Part shown: one piece after another, positions 15,512 to 23,366 of the stretch
How the letters are laid out: the number at the start of each line of letters is the position of its first letter
Position numbering within the stretch: position 1 is the stretch's first letter
DNA from: Embleya scabrispora
GTDB taxonomy: Bacteria > Actinomycetota > Actinomycetes > Streptomycetales > Streptomycetaceae
Assembly: GCF_002024165.1 (NCBI RefSeq)
Contig: NZ_MWQN01000001.1
Location: forward strand, 496,001 to 560,000
Direction: 5' to 3'
Length of the DNA: 64,000 nt
Program-made: the position numbers and the translations under genes
Notes under the pieces: model-generated
Told to the model about the DNA's origin: nothing
Databases searched by the model: none
Seen by the model: only the letters and a program-made list of their open reading frames with translations

Positions 15512-16290
15512 TGGGCACCGCCGGTGCGGTCCGTGTACATCCGGCCGCCGATCGAGTCCAAAGTCTCCTGGTCGCCGGTTTCGTTCATGACCCGCGCGTT
15601 GAGCATGCCGAGGCTGCGCAACTCCATCCGGATCTGATCCAGCCGCTCGGGCGAGGTCTTCGGATCGAGCTGCTCGTCCCGGTAGGACTCGGCCGACCGG
15701 GCCGCCGCCTCGCCGCGCTCGATGTAGGAGCTGTCCGGGTCCGCATCGTGCGTCGGCACCAGCCCGCCTTTGGTCAGCAGCTCGCGCATCGCGACGGACT
15801 GGGCCTTGGCTGTGGCTTTGTCAGCGGCATCCAACGCCTCGCCGCAGGTCTGGAGCGGAGGCAGGCAGTCGCCCATCGGGCCCATCACGCACCAGGTGAC
15901 CGTGACGGTGCACTCGTGCATGCGGGTGTTGCGGCTGCTGGTGGTGTCGCGGTATTCGGCGGCGACGTGCACCGGGAAGATGCTCACGCCGTGCTTGAGG
16001 GTGACAGGCCCGTACACGTTCACGACGGTGTCGAAGCCTCGGAAGTTGAAGCGCGTGCCGCCGCCGCTGTACAGCTCGCCCTTGCCGATGGCTCCCACGT
16101 CGCGGCGCACGCGCAGCCACGCGAGGTGAACGGGGACCATCTCCGGGTCCTGGTCCCCGACTTCGTACGTGCTCATGTCGACGTCGGCAGCCGGGCTGTC
16201 GAACTGCGGGGCCTCCTGGGGGGTTTCGGCCGGGGTGTCGCCGGCACCGGCAGCAGCCGCCGCCGCGCGTTCGGTCAGGCTCATGCTCAT
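15508..16290 (-). CDS. ERF-family single-strand annealing protein
   Basis: This recombinase anneals single strands during phage recombination. With ATG at 16290 (GGGAGC upstream) it has 260 residues. The ERF core runs from about residue 60 to 190, with KGELYSGGGTRFNFRGFDTV, then VAAEYRDTTSSRNTRMHECT, then the classic Ala/Lys-rich end KATAKAQSVAMRELLTKGGL. A charged C-terminal region follows. It sits directly downstream of the YqaJ exonuclease with a four-base overlap, forming an exonuclease plus annealing pair like lambda Exo/Bet or RecE/RecT. Confidence 0.87.
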   Translation of the reverse strand: MSMSLTERAAAAAAGAGDTPAETPQEAPQFDSPAADVDMSTYEVGDQDPEMVPVHLAWLRVRRDVGAIGKGELYSGGGTRFNFRGFDTVVNVYGPVTLKHGVSIFPVHVAAEYRDTTSSRNTRMHECTVTVTWCVMGPMGDCLPPLQTCGEALDAADKATAKAQSVAMRELLTKGGLVPTHDADPDSSYIERGEAAARSAESYRDEQLDPKTSPERLDQIRMELRSLGMLNARVMNETGDQETLDSIGGRMYTDRTGGAQ

Positions 16291-17303
16291 GCCACGTGCT
16301 CCCTGCGCACCGATTGCGGGATGTTGATCCGGTCCTGCGGTCGGTCCGTCACGCACGCCGCCCAGGCGTCGGGGAACTCGCGCAGCACGTCCATGTCGAC
16401 GTGCTCCTTGGAGCTGGACTCGACGGAGTAATAGAGGTTGTCGTTTACAACCGCCGCCTGCGCGCCGCCGAGGGTGGCCAGCATCCGCGCCAGCGCGCGC
16501 TTGCGGTTCCTCTCGGCGGCGGCCTTGGCGGCGACCGCGTCGAGGTAGTCGCCCACCACGTCCTGGGCGTCGAGGTCGCGGTCCAGCCGCACCACGCCGG
16601 ACCGGTCCGGGTGGAGCCGCTGGTACAGCTCGACCAGGCCGTCCGGGTCGTCGTCCTCCGACGCGGCCGGCGGGTGGCCAGCCTGGATGTGGTCGTGCCA
16701 CAGCGCCGCGGCCTCACGCTGGATGTACTCGACGAGCTGCGCGTGATCCGCCCGACGGACGGTGTACAAGCGCGGGTCGTTGCCGCCGATCAGGCACATC
16801 ACGTGGACGTGGTCCAGGCCGGTGACAAGGATCTGCCACAGGGTTTGCGCGAGGACGTCGTCCGGCGGCCCCTTGCGCCACAGCTTCGCGACGAACGCGT
16901 TGCGGCACTTCACTTCGAGTGCGCACAGCGAGCGTTGCTCGCGGTTGTCGGGGCATTCGCGGCACAGCCGGTCCAGGGTCGCGAGCATCCACGGTTCGGA
17001 CGTGTTCGCGATCAGGCCGACGCGCTCGACGACGGTGCGCTTGCGGCGGGCCCAGTCCAGCGCGAGGGGCTGTTCGAAGATCGTGCCGAAGTGGGCGGGC
17101 TCGCTGAACTCGGTGTCGTGGGGCAGGAGTCCGCGCTTGTCGTAGTAGAGCCTCAGCGGGGATTTCTTCTTGTATCCGACGCGGAGGACGGCCGGGATGT
17201 CGCTGGACCCCAGCCCGGCCCGGCGGGCGTCGAGCCACGTTTCGCGGTCGGCGTCGGCGTCGAGGACCAGGCGCCCGGTCGGGGTGACCAGCGTGGCGGT
17301 CAT
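16287..17303 (-). CDS. YqaJ-type viral recombinase exonuclease
   Basis: This 338-residue nuclease of the lambda-exonuclease/PD-(D/E)XK fold would resect double-stranded ends for the ERF protein. It starts with ATG at 17303. The family opening is present (TWLDARRAGLGSSDIPAVL), and the catalytic acid and Glu-x-Lys are visible in LATLDRLCRE and ALEVKCRNAF. The HVHVMCLIGGNDPRLYTVRR strand region follows. The C-terminal 100 residues are helical. It is coupled to the ERF gene. Confidence 0.88.
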   Translation of the reverse strand: MTATLVTPTGRLVLDADADRETWLDARRAGLGSSDIPAVLRVGYKKKSPLRLYYDKRGLLPHDTEFSEPAHFGTIFEQPLALDWARRKRTVVERVGLIANTSEPWMLATLDRLCRECPDNREQRSLCALEVKCRNAFVAKLWRKGPPDDVLAQTLWQILVTGLDHVHVMCLIGGNDPRLYTVRRADHAQLVEYIQREAAALWHDHIQAGHPPAASEDDDPDGLVELYQRLHPDRSGVVRLDRDLDAQDVVGDYLDAVAAKAAAERNRKRALARMLATLGGAQAAVVNDNLYYSVESSSKEHVDMDVLREFPDAWAACVTDRPQDRINIPQSVRREHVA

Positions 17304-17479
17304 GACTTTCTCCGGCGCGCGGACGGCGCGGACTCGACCAGGCCGAGCATCCGCAGCAGTTCGGCGGCGTCGGTCGCGTCGGTGGCCATGGACGCGACGA
17401 CCCGGCGGGCCTGGTCGCGGTCGCTGGTGGTCACCGCCACGGCGCGCACTTTGGCGAGGCCGGCTTCGTATCCGGGCAT
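17300..17479 (-). CDS. Small helical phage protein
   Basis: This protein has 59 residues, with ATG at 17479; its stop overlaps the YqaJ start and its start overlaps the previous stop by one base. It is a charged helical peptide (YEAGLAKVRAVAVTTSDRDQ, then AAELLRMLGLVESAPSARRR). The function is unknown. Confidence 0.55.
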   Translation of the reverse strand: MPGYEAGLAKVRAVAVTTSDRDQARRVVASMATDATDAAELLRMLGLVESAPSARRRKS

Positions 17480-17856
17480 CAGTCGCACACCTCCTCGTCG
17501 TCGAGGTCGGGATCGATCCAGCCGTCGACGCAGGTGCACGCCGTCGGCCGGAGGGAGCGGTACGGGTCGCCGGGGCGGGGGGCGATCCAGCCGTCGCGGC
17601 AGCCGGGCCGGTCGCACCGGACCAGGCGCCGCTGGGCGATCTCCCAGCGGGCGGCGATGCGGGCGACGCGCTGGGCGCGGGTCGGCCGCTCGTATCCGCG
17701 CGGGTATCGGGGCGCCGCCGGGCAGGTGGGGCCGTGGGTGGCGGCGACGCGTCCGCACCAGCGGCACCCGTCGGCGGGCGGCGGGTTGTCAGCGGTCCAG
17801 AGGATGGGGGCCGCCGCCCCTGTGGTGGGGGCGGCGGCCTTCAGCGGCGCGGTCAC
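17479..17856 (-). CDS. Cys-rich small phage protein, possible zinc fingers
   Basis: This protein has 125 residues and a GTG at 17856. Several Cys pairs are present: CRWCG near residue 31, CDRPGC near 81, and TACTCVDGW near 107. The repeated DGWI segments (CRDGWIAPRPGD and CVDGWIDPDLDD) resemble a DnaJ-type Cys-rich pattern. A nucleic-acid or protein-binding role is possible; no family is named. Confidence 0.6.
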   Translation of the reverse strand: MTAPLKAAAPTTGAAAPILWTADNPPPADGCRWCGRVAATHGPTCPAAPRYPRGYERPTRAQRVARIAARWEIAQRRLVRCDRPGCRDGWIAPRPGDPYRSLRPTACTCVDGWIDPDLDDEEVCD

Positions 17857-18104
17857 TCGACGGCCCGCCGAGCCTCAACGAGGACCGCGTCGTACATGTC
17901 CACGTGTCCGCACGGGTTCTTCCAGCGGTCGCAGGACAGCCATTCGCCGTCCGCGTTGAAGCGGTGGTGTTGGGCCTCGCCGCGCGGGCCGCCGCACTGC
18001 GGGCACACCGCCGCGATGGTCACGGTCCGGATCGCCGGGTACGGCGCGGACGTACCCCACCGAGAGTGGTCGATTACGCGCACGGTCATGGTCGGTGTCG
18101 TCAC
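17853..18104 (-). CDS. Small zinc-ribbon phage protein
   Basis: This protein has 83 residues and a GTG at 18104, overlapping both neighbours by four bases. A zinc ribbon is visible: Cys34-x2-Cys37 (AVCPQCGGP), a His pair (QHHRF) and later Cys58 and Cys65 (LSCDRWKNPCGH). The first 30 residues form strands. The function is unknown. Confidence 0.6.
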   Translation of the reverse strand: MTTPTMTVRVIDHSRWGTSAPYPAIRTVTIAAVCPQCGGPRGEAQHHRFNADGEWLSCDRWKNPCGHVDMYDAVLVEARRAVE

Positions 18105-18790
18105 AGCGCACCGCCCGTCTCGACGTCGTCGAGCGGCAGACGCGGACCCGGCACCCGTTCGGCGGCGGCCTCGGCCGCGTAGTGCTCACGGATCACCCGC
18201 GACGCGGTGTCCGCCGCCGGCGCGATGACCTCACCCATCCACACACCGAGCGCGTACGGCTCGGGCCCGTACAGGTACCAGCCCGGGCGGTCGTCGGCCG
18301 GGCCGATCTCGACGTCGTCGCAGTGGTCGAGCCCCCACATGACGTCACCCACGACCAGCTCGTACCGGTCGTCTCTGATCCGTGTCCACGACGGGATCCC
18401 GCACGCGCAGTCGTCCGGCTCGGCCGCCGGCTCGTCCTCGACCGGGTCGCACGGGTCCGGCTGCCGAACCTGCAGTGCCTCGACCAGTTCACGCGCCATG
18501 CCCAGCCCGTCGTGCGCACCGCGCAGCGTCCACGCCAGCGCCGGCAGCAGACTCGACAGCGCGCTCCGGTCGATCGTCGCCATCCGCGCGGTGATCGCGT
18601 GCTCCACCTCCGCCAGCGCCTCGGCCCGCGCAGCCGCCGTGATCTCCGCGAGCACCACGGGCGTCAGCAACTGCCCGCGATCGGCAAGCGCCACCGCCGC
18701 TGCCCGGCACGAGTCGCCGGTGACGTTCGCCAGTTGCGCGCCGGCGATGACGTGGGCTGCGGCCTCGATCGCCGCACGCGTCGCCGTCAT
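18101..18790 (-). CDS. Hypothetical early phage protein
   Basis: This protein has 229 residues and an ATG at 18790 overlapping the upstream stop. The N-terminal half is helical (AAIEAAAHVIAGAQLANV, then AEALAEVEHAITARMATIDR), and the C-terminal half contains a Cys pair (DDCACG) and an aromatic strand region (DDRPGWYLYGPEPYALGVWM). No family is recognised. Confidence 0.62.
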   Translation of the reverse strand: MTATRAAIEAAAHVIAGAQLANVTGDSCRAAAVALADRGQLLTPVVLAEITAAARAEALAEVEHAITARMATIDRSALSSLLPALAWTLRGAHDGLGMARELVEALQVRQPDPCDPVEDEPAAEPDDCACGIPSWTRIRDDRYELVVGDVMWGLDHCDDVEIGPADDRPGWYLYGPEPYALGVWMGEVIAPAADTASRVIREHYAAEAAAERVPGPRLPLDDVETGGAL

Positions 18791-19344
18791 GCCGACACCG
18801 CCACACCGGCCAGCAACGCCAGCACGCGAGACGCGACCTGCTCGGCCAACGCGAACCGGTCCTCCGGCTCGACCATCTCGACGGCCTGGTCCAGCGCCTC
18901 GCTCACCAGCGTCAGCACCTGGTCGGCCCCGGTCAGCCACGGCGCCGCCGCCCGCGGCGCGTCGCCCGCCCGGTACAGCGCCTCCATCGCCTGCCGCGCC
19001 CGCCACTCCGCGCTGTACTGCACCAGGCCCGCGAGCCGCAGGTCGCACGGCGCCGGCACGTCCGCGATGTCGCTGCCGGGGAACCCGAACCTCCTGCAGG
19101 TGACGATCGACGAGGCGAGGACACCCCGCCGGCCGTGCGGGTGCCGCAGGACCGCGACCTGGCCGGTGACGCCGATCGGCATGCGCGCGACGACGGTGAC
19201 CGGGCCCAGCTCCGGGGCGGCGGTCTCGACGGCGATGCGGATGGTCCGCTCGGCGGCGTCGCGGCGGTCGCGGATCGCCGCCTGGATCTCCTCGTCGGAC
19301 TGGTGGTGTCGGGCGCTACGGGCCCGGGGCTTAAGCTGCTTCAC
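18787..19344 (-). CDS. Hypothetical early phage protein
   Basis: This protein has 185 residues. The GTG at 19344 follows AGAGGTGG and begins the sequence VKQLKPRARSARHHQSDEEI. It has a basic N-terminus, a strand-rich centre (GPVTVVARMPIGVTGQVAVL), and a helical C-terminus (EALDQAVEMVEPEDRFALAE). It heads the long overlapping run 16287-19344. No family is recognised. Confidence 0.62.
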   Translation of the reverse strand: MKQLKPRARSARHHQSDEEIQAAIRDRRDAAERTIRIAVETAAPELGPVTVVARMPIGVTGQVAVLRHPHGRRGVLASSIVTCRRFGFPGSDIADVPAPCDLRLAGLVQYSAEWRARQAMEALYRAGDAPRAAAPWLTGADQVLTLVSEALDQAVEMVEPEDRFALAEQVASRVLALLAGVAVSA

Positions 19345-19442
19345 GTCTGTGCCACCTCTATCTGTGATGGGTGTGGTGGTGCGGGCACTGGGGCTGGTCC
19401 GGGCGCTATCCGGGTCGGCCCCGCTCGCGTCTGGGGTAGAAA

Positions 19443-19634
19443 TCAAGCCGCGGTGGCGGCGCGTTCGGCGCGTGCGCGGCGCTGGATCGGCCGCTGGAAC
19501 AGCCGCCGGAGCATCGCCACTTCGTCGGGATGCGGGTCCGGGGACGCGGCGGCGAGCTGGTCCAAGTGGGCCATGACCTCGACGCCGAGCTGTGCGGTCA
19601 GCGCCGCCCGGGAGTAGTCGCGGGGCGCGGCCAT
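19443..19634 (-). CDS. Small helical protein next to the phage switch
   Basis: This protein has 63 residues. The ATG at 19634 overlaps the stop of the adjacent regulator by one base, so the two are coupled. Its sequence (AALTAQLGVEVMAHLDQLAA, then VAMLRRLFQRPIQRRARAER) is helical and ends basic. It could be a partner of the regulator; the function is unknown. Confidence 0.55.
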   Translation of the reverse strand: MAAPRDYSRAALTAQLGVEVMAHLDQLAAASPDPHPDEVAMLRRLFQRPIQRRARAERAATAA

Positions 19635-19927
19635 CAGGCGGACACTTCCGCAATGACGGCGGCGCAGACGACGCACATCGGACCGGCCTTGCTGGCCTTC
19701 AGGGTGTCGACGTCGACGGACGCGATGGCCGCGATGCGCTCGAGGACCGCAGGTTGCGCGGATCGGTGACCGTTCTCGATGTCGTTCATGAGCTGACGGC
19801 TGATACCGAGCTGTGCGGCCATCTCACGCTGGTTGAGGCCGGTCGCCTCTCGCGCCAACCGGACCGCGTGGGGTGCCTGGTGAAGGGGCGCACCGCTCTT
19901 TCGCGGGACCCTGTGTGCGCTGGTCAT
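19634..19927 (-). CDS. XRE-family (Cro/CI-like) regulator, left arm of the switch
   Basis: This 97-residue DNA-binding protein has a Cro/CI helix-turn-helix at about residues 25-75 (LAREATGLNQREMAAQLGIS, then RQLMNDIENGHR), followed by a short C-terminal CxxC (MCVVC). It is first in the leftward lytic series. A convincing leaderless promoter precedes it on the minus strand: TTGCAA (19958-19963), a 17-base spacer, and TAGTGT (19935-19940), seven bases from the ATG. The first palindromic operator fills the spacer. It is therefore probably a Cro-like or autoregulated early regulator. Confidence 0.82.
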   Translation of the reverse strand: MTSAHRVPRKSGAPLHQAPHAVRLAREATGLNQREMAAQLGISRQLMNDIENGHRSAQPAVLERIAAIASVDVDTLKASKAGPMCVVCAAVIAEVSA

Positions 19928-19942
19928 GAGAATGACACTAGT

Positions 19943-20067
19943 GCGTACCTACGCGTCTTGCAAGGGATACACGCGTACCTACGCACAGAGGTACGCGCGA
20001 GATGCGTCAACGCTTCGCAGCACTGCGCGACTAGGCCAGAACTTGACTGGACGCCGCGTACCTACGC
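19943..20067. promoter_or_regulatory. Divergent switch region with three palindromic operators
   Basis: GCGTACCTACGC occurs exactly three times, at 19943-19954, 19973-19984 and 20056-20067. It is a near-perfect palindrome with half sites GCGTA and TACGC, and a half-like GGTACGCGC lies at 19990-19998. Two copies are 30 bases apart by the leftward regulator, one of them inside its promoter spacer. The third lies 16 bases upstream of the rightward regulator start. This is the layout of a lambda-like lysogeny switch; operator function is inferred. Confidence 0.8.
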
Positions 20068-20083
20068 GTCCCATGCTGTCGAT

Positions 20084-20566
20084 ATGACGACGCCGCCGCC
20101 GCAACTCCCGGAGGGTGCCCTCATCGAGCGCGCCCAGGGCAGACACACCCCGCGCCTGTCCAACCGGAAGGCGGCCGAATTGGCCGGCATTTCTGAGGGA
20201 CGCTGGCGCCACATCGTGAAGGGCTACCAGACGGTTCAGGCCGGCATGCATGCCAGAGTCGTCGCGCCAGCCGAGACCCTCGCGCGCATGGCACACGCCG
20301 CAGGCGCTACGCCAGCGGAGCTGCGTGCAGCCAACCGGAGCGATGCAGCCGAGGCGTACGAACGGCTGCTCGGTCTCGGGGAACATTCACCACCGATCGA
20401 GATCCATCCATTGGCAGACGATCCGGCCTGGCGGGAGTTCGAGCTACTCGTTCAAGGCACCCCGCCGACCATGCGCGCTGCGGCGTTGCGGATCGCCACC
20501 GCCGCCGTTGAGGCAGCGAAGGCCGAACTCACTCACTCGAATGGCCCAACCGACGAGCCGCAATAA
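20084..20566 (+). CDS. Helix-turn-helix regulator, rightward, probable phage repressor
   Basis: This protein has 160 residues. The N-terminal helix-turn-helix occupies about residues 20-85 (TPRLSNRKAAELAGISEGRW, then RHIVKGYQTV), in the style of actinomycete plasmid and prophage repressors. The C-terminal half is helical (EFELLVQGTPPTMRAAALRI). It is divergent from the XRE gene at 19634, and the third operator copy lies just upstream, with a TTGACT at 20043. No ribosome site precedes the ATG, so it is probably leaderless. Orientation opposite to the lytic genes and nearness to the integrase suggest the lysogeny repressor; which of the two regulators fills that role is not certain. Confidence 0.75.
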   Translation: MTTPPPQLPEGALIERAQGRHTPRLSNRKAAELAGISEGRWRHIVKGYQTVQAGMHARVVAPAETLARMAHAAGATPAELRAANRSDAAEAYERLLGLGEHSPPIEIHPLADDPAWREFELLVQGTPPTMRAAALRIATAAVEAAKAELTHSNGPTDEPQ

Positions 20567-20656
20567 CGGCAAACGGAAACCGGGCCTCCCCTTTTGGAGT
20601 GATCTATGCCACCCTCGATGATTCGGCGGGGTGGCGCCGCGAATGGGGGAGGTTGC

Positions 20657-20875
20657 ATGGCCACAATCCCGATCCCGCTAGTTCTCCCACTGGGAGTCCC
20701 CGGGAGGGCGATTCGGGATGACGTTACTGGAGACACCTACTGCGTGGCGGATCCGTGCCAGCTCGGTACGGTCGCCCGGCGTGAGCAGGCACGACGCCTG
20801 ATCATCGGCACCGGCGGAGACTGCGCCGCGTGTTTGTTGAACTGCCCGTTCGGCCTGAGCGGACCACCCGCATAA
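20657..20875 (+). CDS. Small Cys-containing phage protein
   Basis: This protein has 72 residues, with ATG at 20657 behind GGGGGAGG. It begins MATIPIPLVLPLGVPGRAIR and has Cys residues at YCVADPCQ and DCAACLLNCPFG. It is predicted to be short and compact, perhaps metal-binding. It is the last rightward gene before the convergent terminator and integrase. Possibly lysogenically expressed with the repressor, which is inference. Confidence 0.55.
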   Translation: MATIPIPLVLPLGVPGRAIRDDVTGDTYCVADPCQLGTVARREQARRLIIGTGGDCAACLLNCPFGLSGPPA

Positions 20876-20880
20876 CGGCC

Positions 20881-20932
20881 GAGGCCGGCGTTCAACCCTG
20901 GGTAATCAACCCCAGGATTGAACGCCGGCCTC
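20881..20932. terminator. Strong convergent hairpin terminator
   Basis: A 15-base perfect stem (GAGGCCGGCGTTCAA at 20881-20895 with its complement at 20918-20932) encloses a second inner pairing of CCTGGG with CCCAGG. It lies between the ends of the rightward gene at 20657-20875 and the leftward integrase, and so probably terminates transcripts from both sides. Confidence 0.8.
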
Positions 20933-20959
20933 GAATTCTGCAACGACTCGTGAATTCAT

Positions 20960-22480
20960 TCACGCGCCCAGACGCCACCGAATTTCCACGCGTTTCGGCA
21001 ACGAACGTACGCCACCGTACCCCGGGCCGATCGGTAGAACCCTGATATCCATAACCGCCCGGTAGATCGCCCGCCGCTCCACCACATCGTCGATCTCCGC
21101 CCACCGTGCCCGTGCATCCGGACCCAGCACCCGAGCCAGCCCCGGATGCGGAACGCAGGCACTCAGCCGTGCGCGGGCCTGACCCAGCGCAGGCAGGATG
21201 CCCGCCTCGGCCGCCGCCAGGGAGACCACCGACAGAGTCCGCGCCGTGGCCATCGCTCGGGCCTGCGCCAACTCGGCCTCCAGCCTGGCAATCTCCGCGA
21301 GGATCCCTACTGACGCATCCTCCGACGTCACCTTCAGTACCTGCTCGGCTCGACCCGGAACCTCCAGCCACGCCAACAACGCCGCTGTTGCGTACGTGTC
21401 CAAGAGGTCCATATTGATCGCCACCCTGTGGCACGTCCGGCAGCCGTATTGGTGGGCGCGTCCCGGCCGCGTCGCCGGGATTCGGTACAGGTACCCCCCA
21501 CAGACCCTGTCCTCAGAGTCATCGGCGCTCGCACTGACCCGCGCTCCGCACGTCGGGATACCCGTGAACTCGTACACCGCCGCCGTCCCCCGCTGGGTCC
21601 GCCTGGACGGGTCCGCCAGGACAGCCACAGCCGCCCAGAACGTAGCCTCGAATGTGGGATCGTCGGTGATCGGCGGCCACTGCGCCGGACCCACGACCTG
21701 CCCTCGATGCACCCGCCGACCGATGTAGGCCACGTTCCGCGCGATATTGCGGATGGTGGCCAGGTTCCACCGTTCGGACACACCCGGCGTCTCCAGGCGG
21801 CGGGCATCCAGATCCATCCCGATCGAGCGCACCGACTCCCGCGCGGCCACACGAGTGATGATCTCGACGACGATGTCTGCCTTCGACGCCTCGGTCCCCT
21901 GGGGCTCCGTGTCCGGTACCTGCCCCAGCAGATCGCCCGTATCCGGGTCGTATTCGCGGCGGTACCCGTACAGGATCCGACCGTGCACAGCTCCGACGGC
22001 GGCGCCTTGCCTGGCAGTTCGCGCGTTCCTGGCCTGGGTTTTATCCGCCTCGGTCTCAGAGTCCAGGATCTCGCGGGTGAGCCGCTGCCGCTGCGTGGCG
22101 ATGCGCATGTCGTACATCTCGCCGTCGAGGCAGACGAGGGTCCCGGTGTTCTGGAGGGCGCGCCGCAGTACGAACCAACTCTCCGTATCGCGGCTGAGCC
22201 TGGACGGTTCCCACGCAACGATGACGCTGGCCTCGCCCGCCGCGACTCGGCCAACCATCTCGTCATAGTTGTCGCGCGCACGTTTGGCGTACGGACTCGC
22301 AGAACGATCGTCGTCACGGAACTCCGCAACGATGGCCCAGTTCTGCTCGTTGCAGATCGAACGGTTGTCCAGCATCTGCGCGTTGACCGATCGACCCTTG
22401 CGGCGCGGGTCGACGGATGCTCGGCCATAGAGGAAGGCAATCCACTGACCATCGGCGGCAGTGGTCCCTGGGTTCGTCAT
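20960..22480 (-). CDS. int: Large serine recombinase, phage integrase
   Basis: This site-specific integrase has about 506 residues. The N-terminal catalytic domain shows the nucleophile region FLYGRASVDP (Ser near residue 23) and the VIVAWEPSRLSRD motif near residue 90. The recombinase domain follows (SVRSIGMDLDARRLETPGVS), then the zinc-ribbon domain, with Cys residues in IPTCGARV, RVCGGY and YGCRTCHRV. A coiled-coil segment (EIARLEAELAQARAMATA) precedes the C-terminus. An ATG at 22480 is preferred over a TTG one codon upstream. It lies at the edge of the prophage next to the disrupted host gene, as serine integrases usually do. Confidence 0.93.
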   Translation of the reverse strand: MTNPGTTAADGQWIAFLYGRASVDPRRKGRSVNAQMLDNRSICNEQNWAIVAEFRDDDRSASPYAKRARDNYDEMVGRVAAGEASVIVAWEPSRLSRDTESWFVLRRALQNTGTLVCLDGEMYDMRIATQRQRLTREILDSETEADKTQARNARTARQGAAVGAVHGRILYGYRREYDPDTGDLLGQVPDTEPQGTEASKADIVVEIITRVAARESVRSIGMDLDARRLETPGVSERWNLATIRNIARNVAYIGRRVHRGQVVGPAQWPPITDDPTFEATFWAAVAVLADPSRRTQRGTAAVYEFTGIPTCGARVSASADDSEDRVCGGYLYRIPATRPGRAHQYGCRTCHRVAINMDLLDTYATAALLAWLEVPGRAEQVLKVTSEDASVGILAEIARLEAELAQARAMATARTLSVVSLAAAEAGILPALGQARARLSACVPHPGLARVLGPDARARWAEIDDVVERRAIYRAVMDIRVLPIGPGYGGVRSLPKRVEIRWRLGA

Positions 22481-22491
22481 CAATCGAGAGT

Positions 22492-22523
22492 ACTGTCTAA
22501 CGGCAATTCAGGGACACTGTCTA
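22492..22523. other. Probable attachment-site junction of the prophage
   Basis: In-frame homology to the FMN reductase fragment begins near 22507, right after the integrase start, and an in-frame TAA at 22498-22500 closes the frame upstream. The direct repeat ACTGTCTA occurs at 22492-22499 and 22516-22523. The crossover probably lies near the sequence coding Asp-Thr-Val-Tyr-Tyr. The exact core cannot be fixed without the left junction. Confidence 0.6.
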
Positions 22524-22749
22524 CTACGTCTGTCAGCACGAGACGACGCGCCGTCCGTACGGCCTGTACGTCCACGGCGGCAGCGACACCACGGGCGCGG
22601 TGCGCTCGGTGGAGGCGGCGGCGACCGGCCTGCGATGGCGCCGGATCCGCCCGCCGGTGGAGGTGGCGGGCCCGCCCACGCGGGAGTCCCTGGCGGCGTG
22701 TACGGAGATGGGCGCGGTCGTGGCGGCCGAGTTGATGTCGCAGGGATAG
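22501..22749 (+). pseudogene. 3' fragment of an NADPH-dependent FMN reductase / flavodoxin-like gene cut by phage insertion
   Basis: An open frame from 22501 to the TAG at 22747-22749 encodes about 82 residues without a start. It reads DTVYYVCQHETTRRPYGLYV, then HGGSDTTGAVRSVEAAATGL, which matches the C-terminal third of flavodoxin-fold FMN reductases (typically FDTVYYPCEHE...PYALYV...GSDTTGAV). The 5' part should lie at the left end of the prophage, outside the window. Integration appears to have split the gene. The frame itself has no internal damage, consistent with recent insertion. Confidence 0.78.
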
Positions 22750-22828
22750 CGCGTCCCGGCCCGGGAGGCGCCCGGCCGATCGTGGACCGTCCCGGACACC
22801 TGTCGTGGCCCTCGACGACCGGGCGTGA

Positions 22829-23263
22829 TCAGCGCATTCGATCCACGCGCTGATCGGGGGATGACTCGTCGGCGAGCCGGTTGCTGTGATCGATCTCCGC
22901 CATGTGCGTCTCGGCCCAGACCCGTAGGGCGCGGAGCGGTCCTTCGAGGGACAGGCCGAGCTCGGTGAGCCGGTAGTGGACGGCGGGCGGCACGACCGGT
23001 TCCACGCGGCGCGCGACCAGACCGTCGCGGACCAGGCTGCGCAGGGTCACCGACAGCATCTTCTGTGAGATGCCCGGGATGCGGCGCCGCAGTTCCGCGA
23101 ACCGCAGCTCACCCGGAGCCTCCTCGGCCAGCACCTTGACCGCCATCGACGTCCACTTGGTGCCGATGCGGTCGAGCAACCGGCGGGTCGGGCAGCGCGG
23201 ATCCAGCAGGTCCCCGCGCTCACCGGGTCGCCGGTCACGTCCGCCGGGGCTCGACGTGGTCAC
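22829..23263 (-). CDS. HxlR-family transcription regulator
   Basis: This protein has 144 residues and a GTG start at 23263. The HxlR winged helix runs from Cys24 (DPRCPTRRLLDRIGTKWTSM) through RFAELRRRIPGISQKMLSVT and LRSLVRDGLVARRVEPVVPP to the VHYRLTELG wing. The early Cys is conserved in many redox-sensing members. It is divergent from an alpha/beta hydrolase gene, the usual arrangement for a local regulator and its target. A palindrome lies between them. Confidence 0.88.
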   Translation of the reverse strand: MTTSSPGGRDRRPGERGDLLDPRCPTRRLLDRIGTKWTSMAVKVLAEEAPGELRFAELRRRIPGISQKMLSVTLRSLVRDGLVARRVEPVVPPAVHYRLTELGLSLEGPLRALRVWAETHMAEIDHSNRLADESSPDQRVDRMR

Positions 23264-23323
23264 CCGGGGCTCACCACCTGAAGGGAAAGTGCGGTCTTGG
23301 GCAGACCAGCGTAGTTCCCTACC

Positions 23324-23336
23324 GTGACCTGGTCAC
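23324..23336. promoter_or_regulatory. Palindrome between HxlR regulator and hydrolase
   Basis: GTGACC-T-GGTCAC is a perfect 13-base palindrome about 30 bases upstream of the hydrolase ATG and 60 bases upstream of the regulator start. It is a candidate operator for the HxlR protein; binding is inferred. Confidence 0.5.
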
Positions 23337-23366
23337 CATCACTCACCACATACCCGGAGCCCCGCC

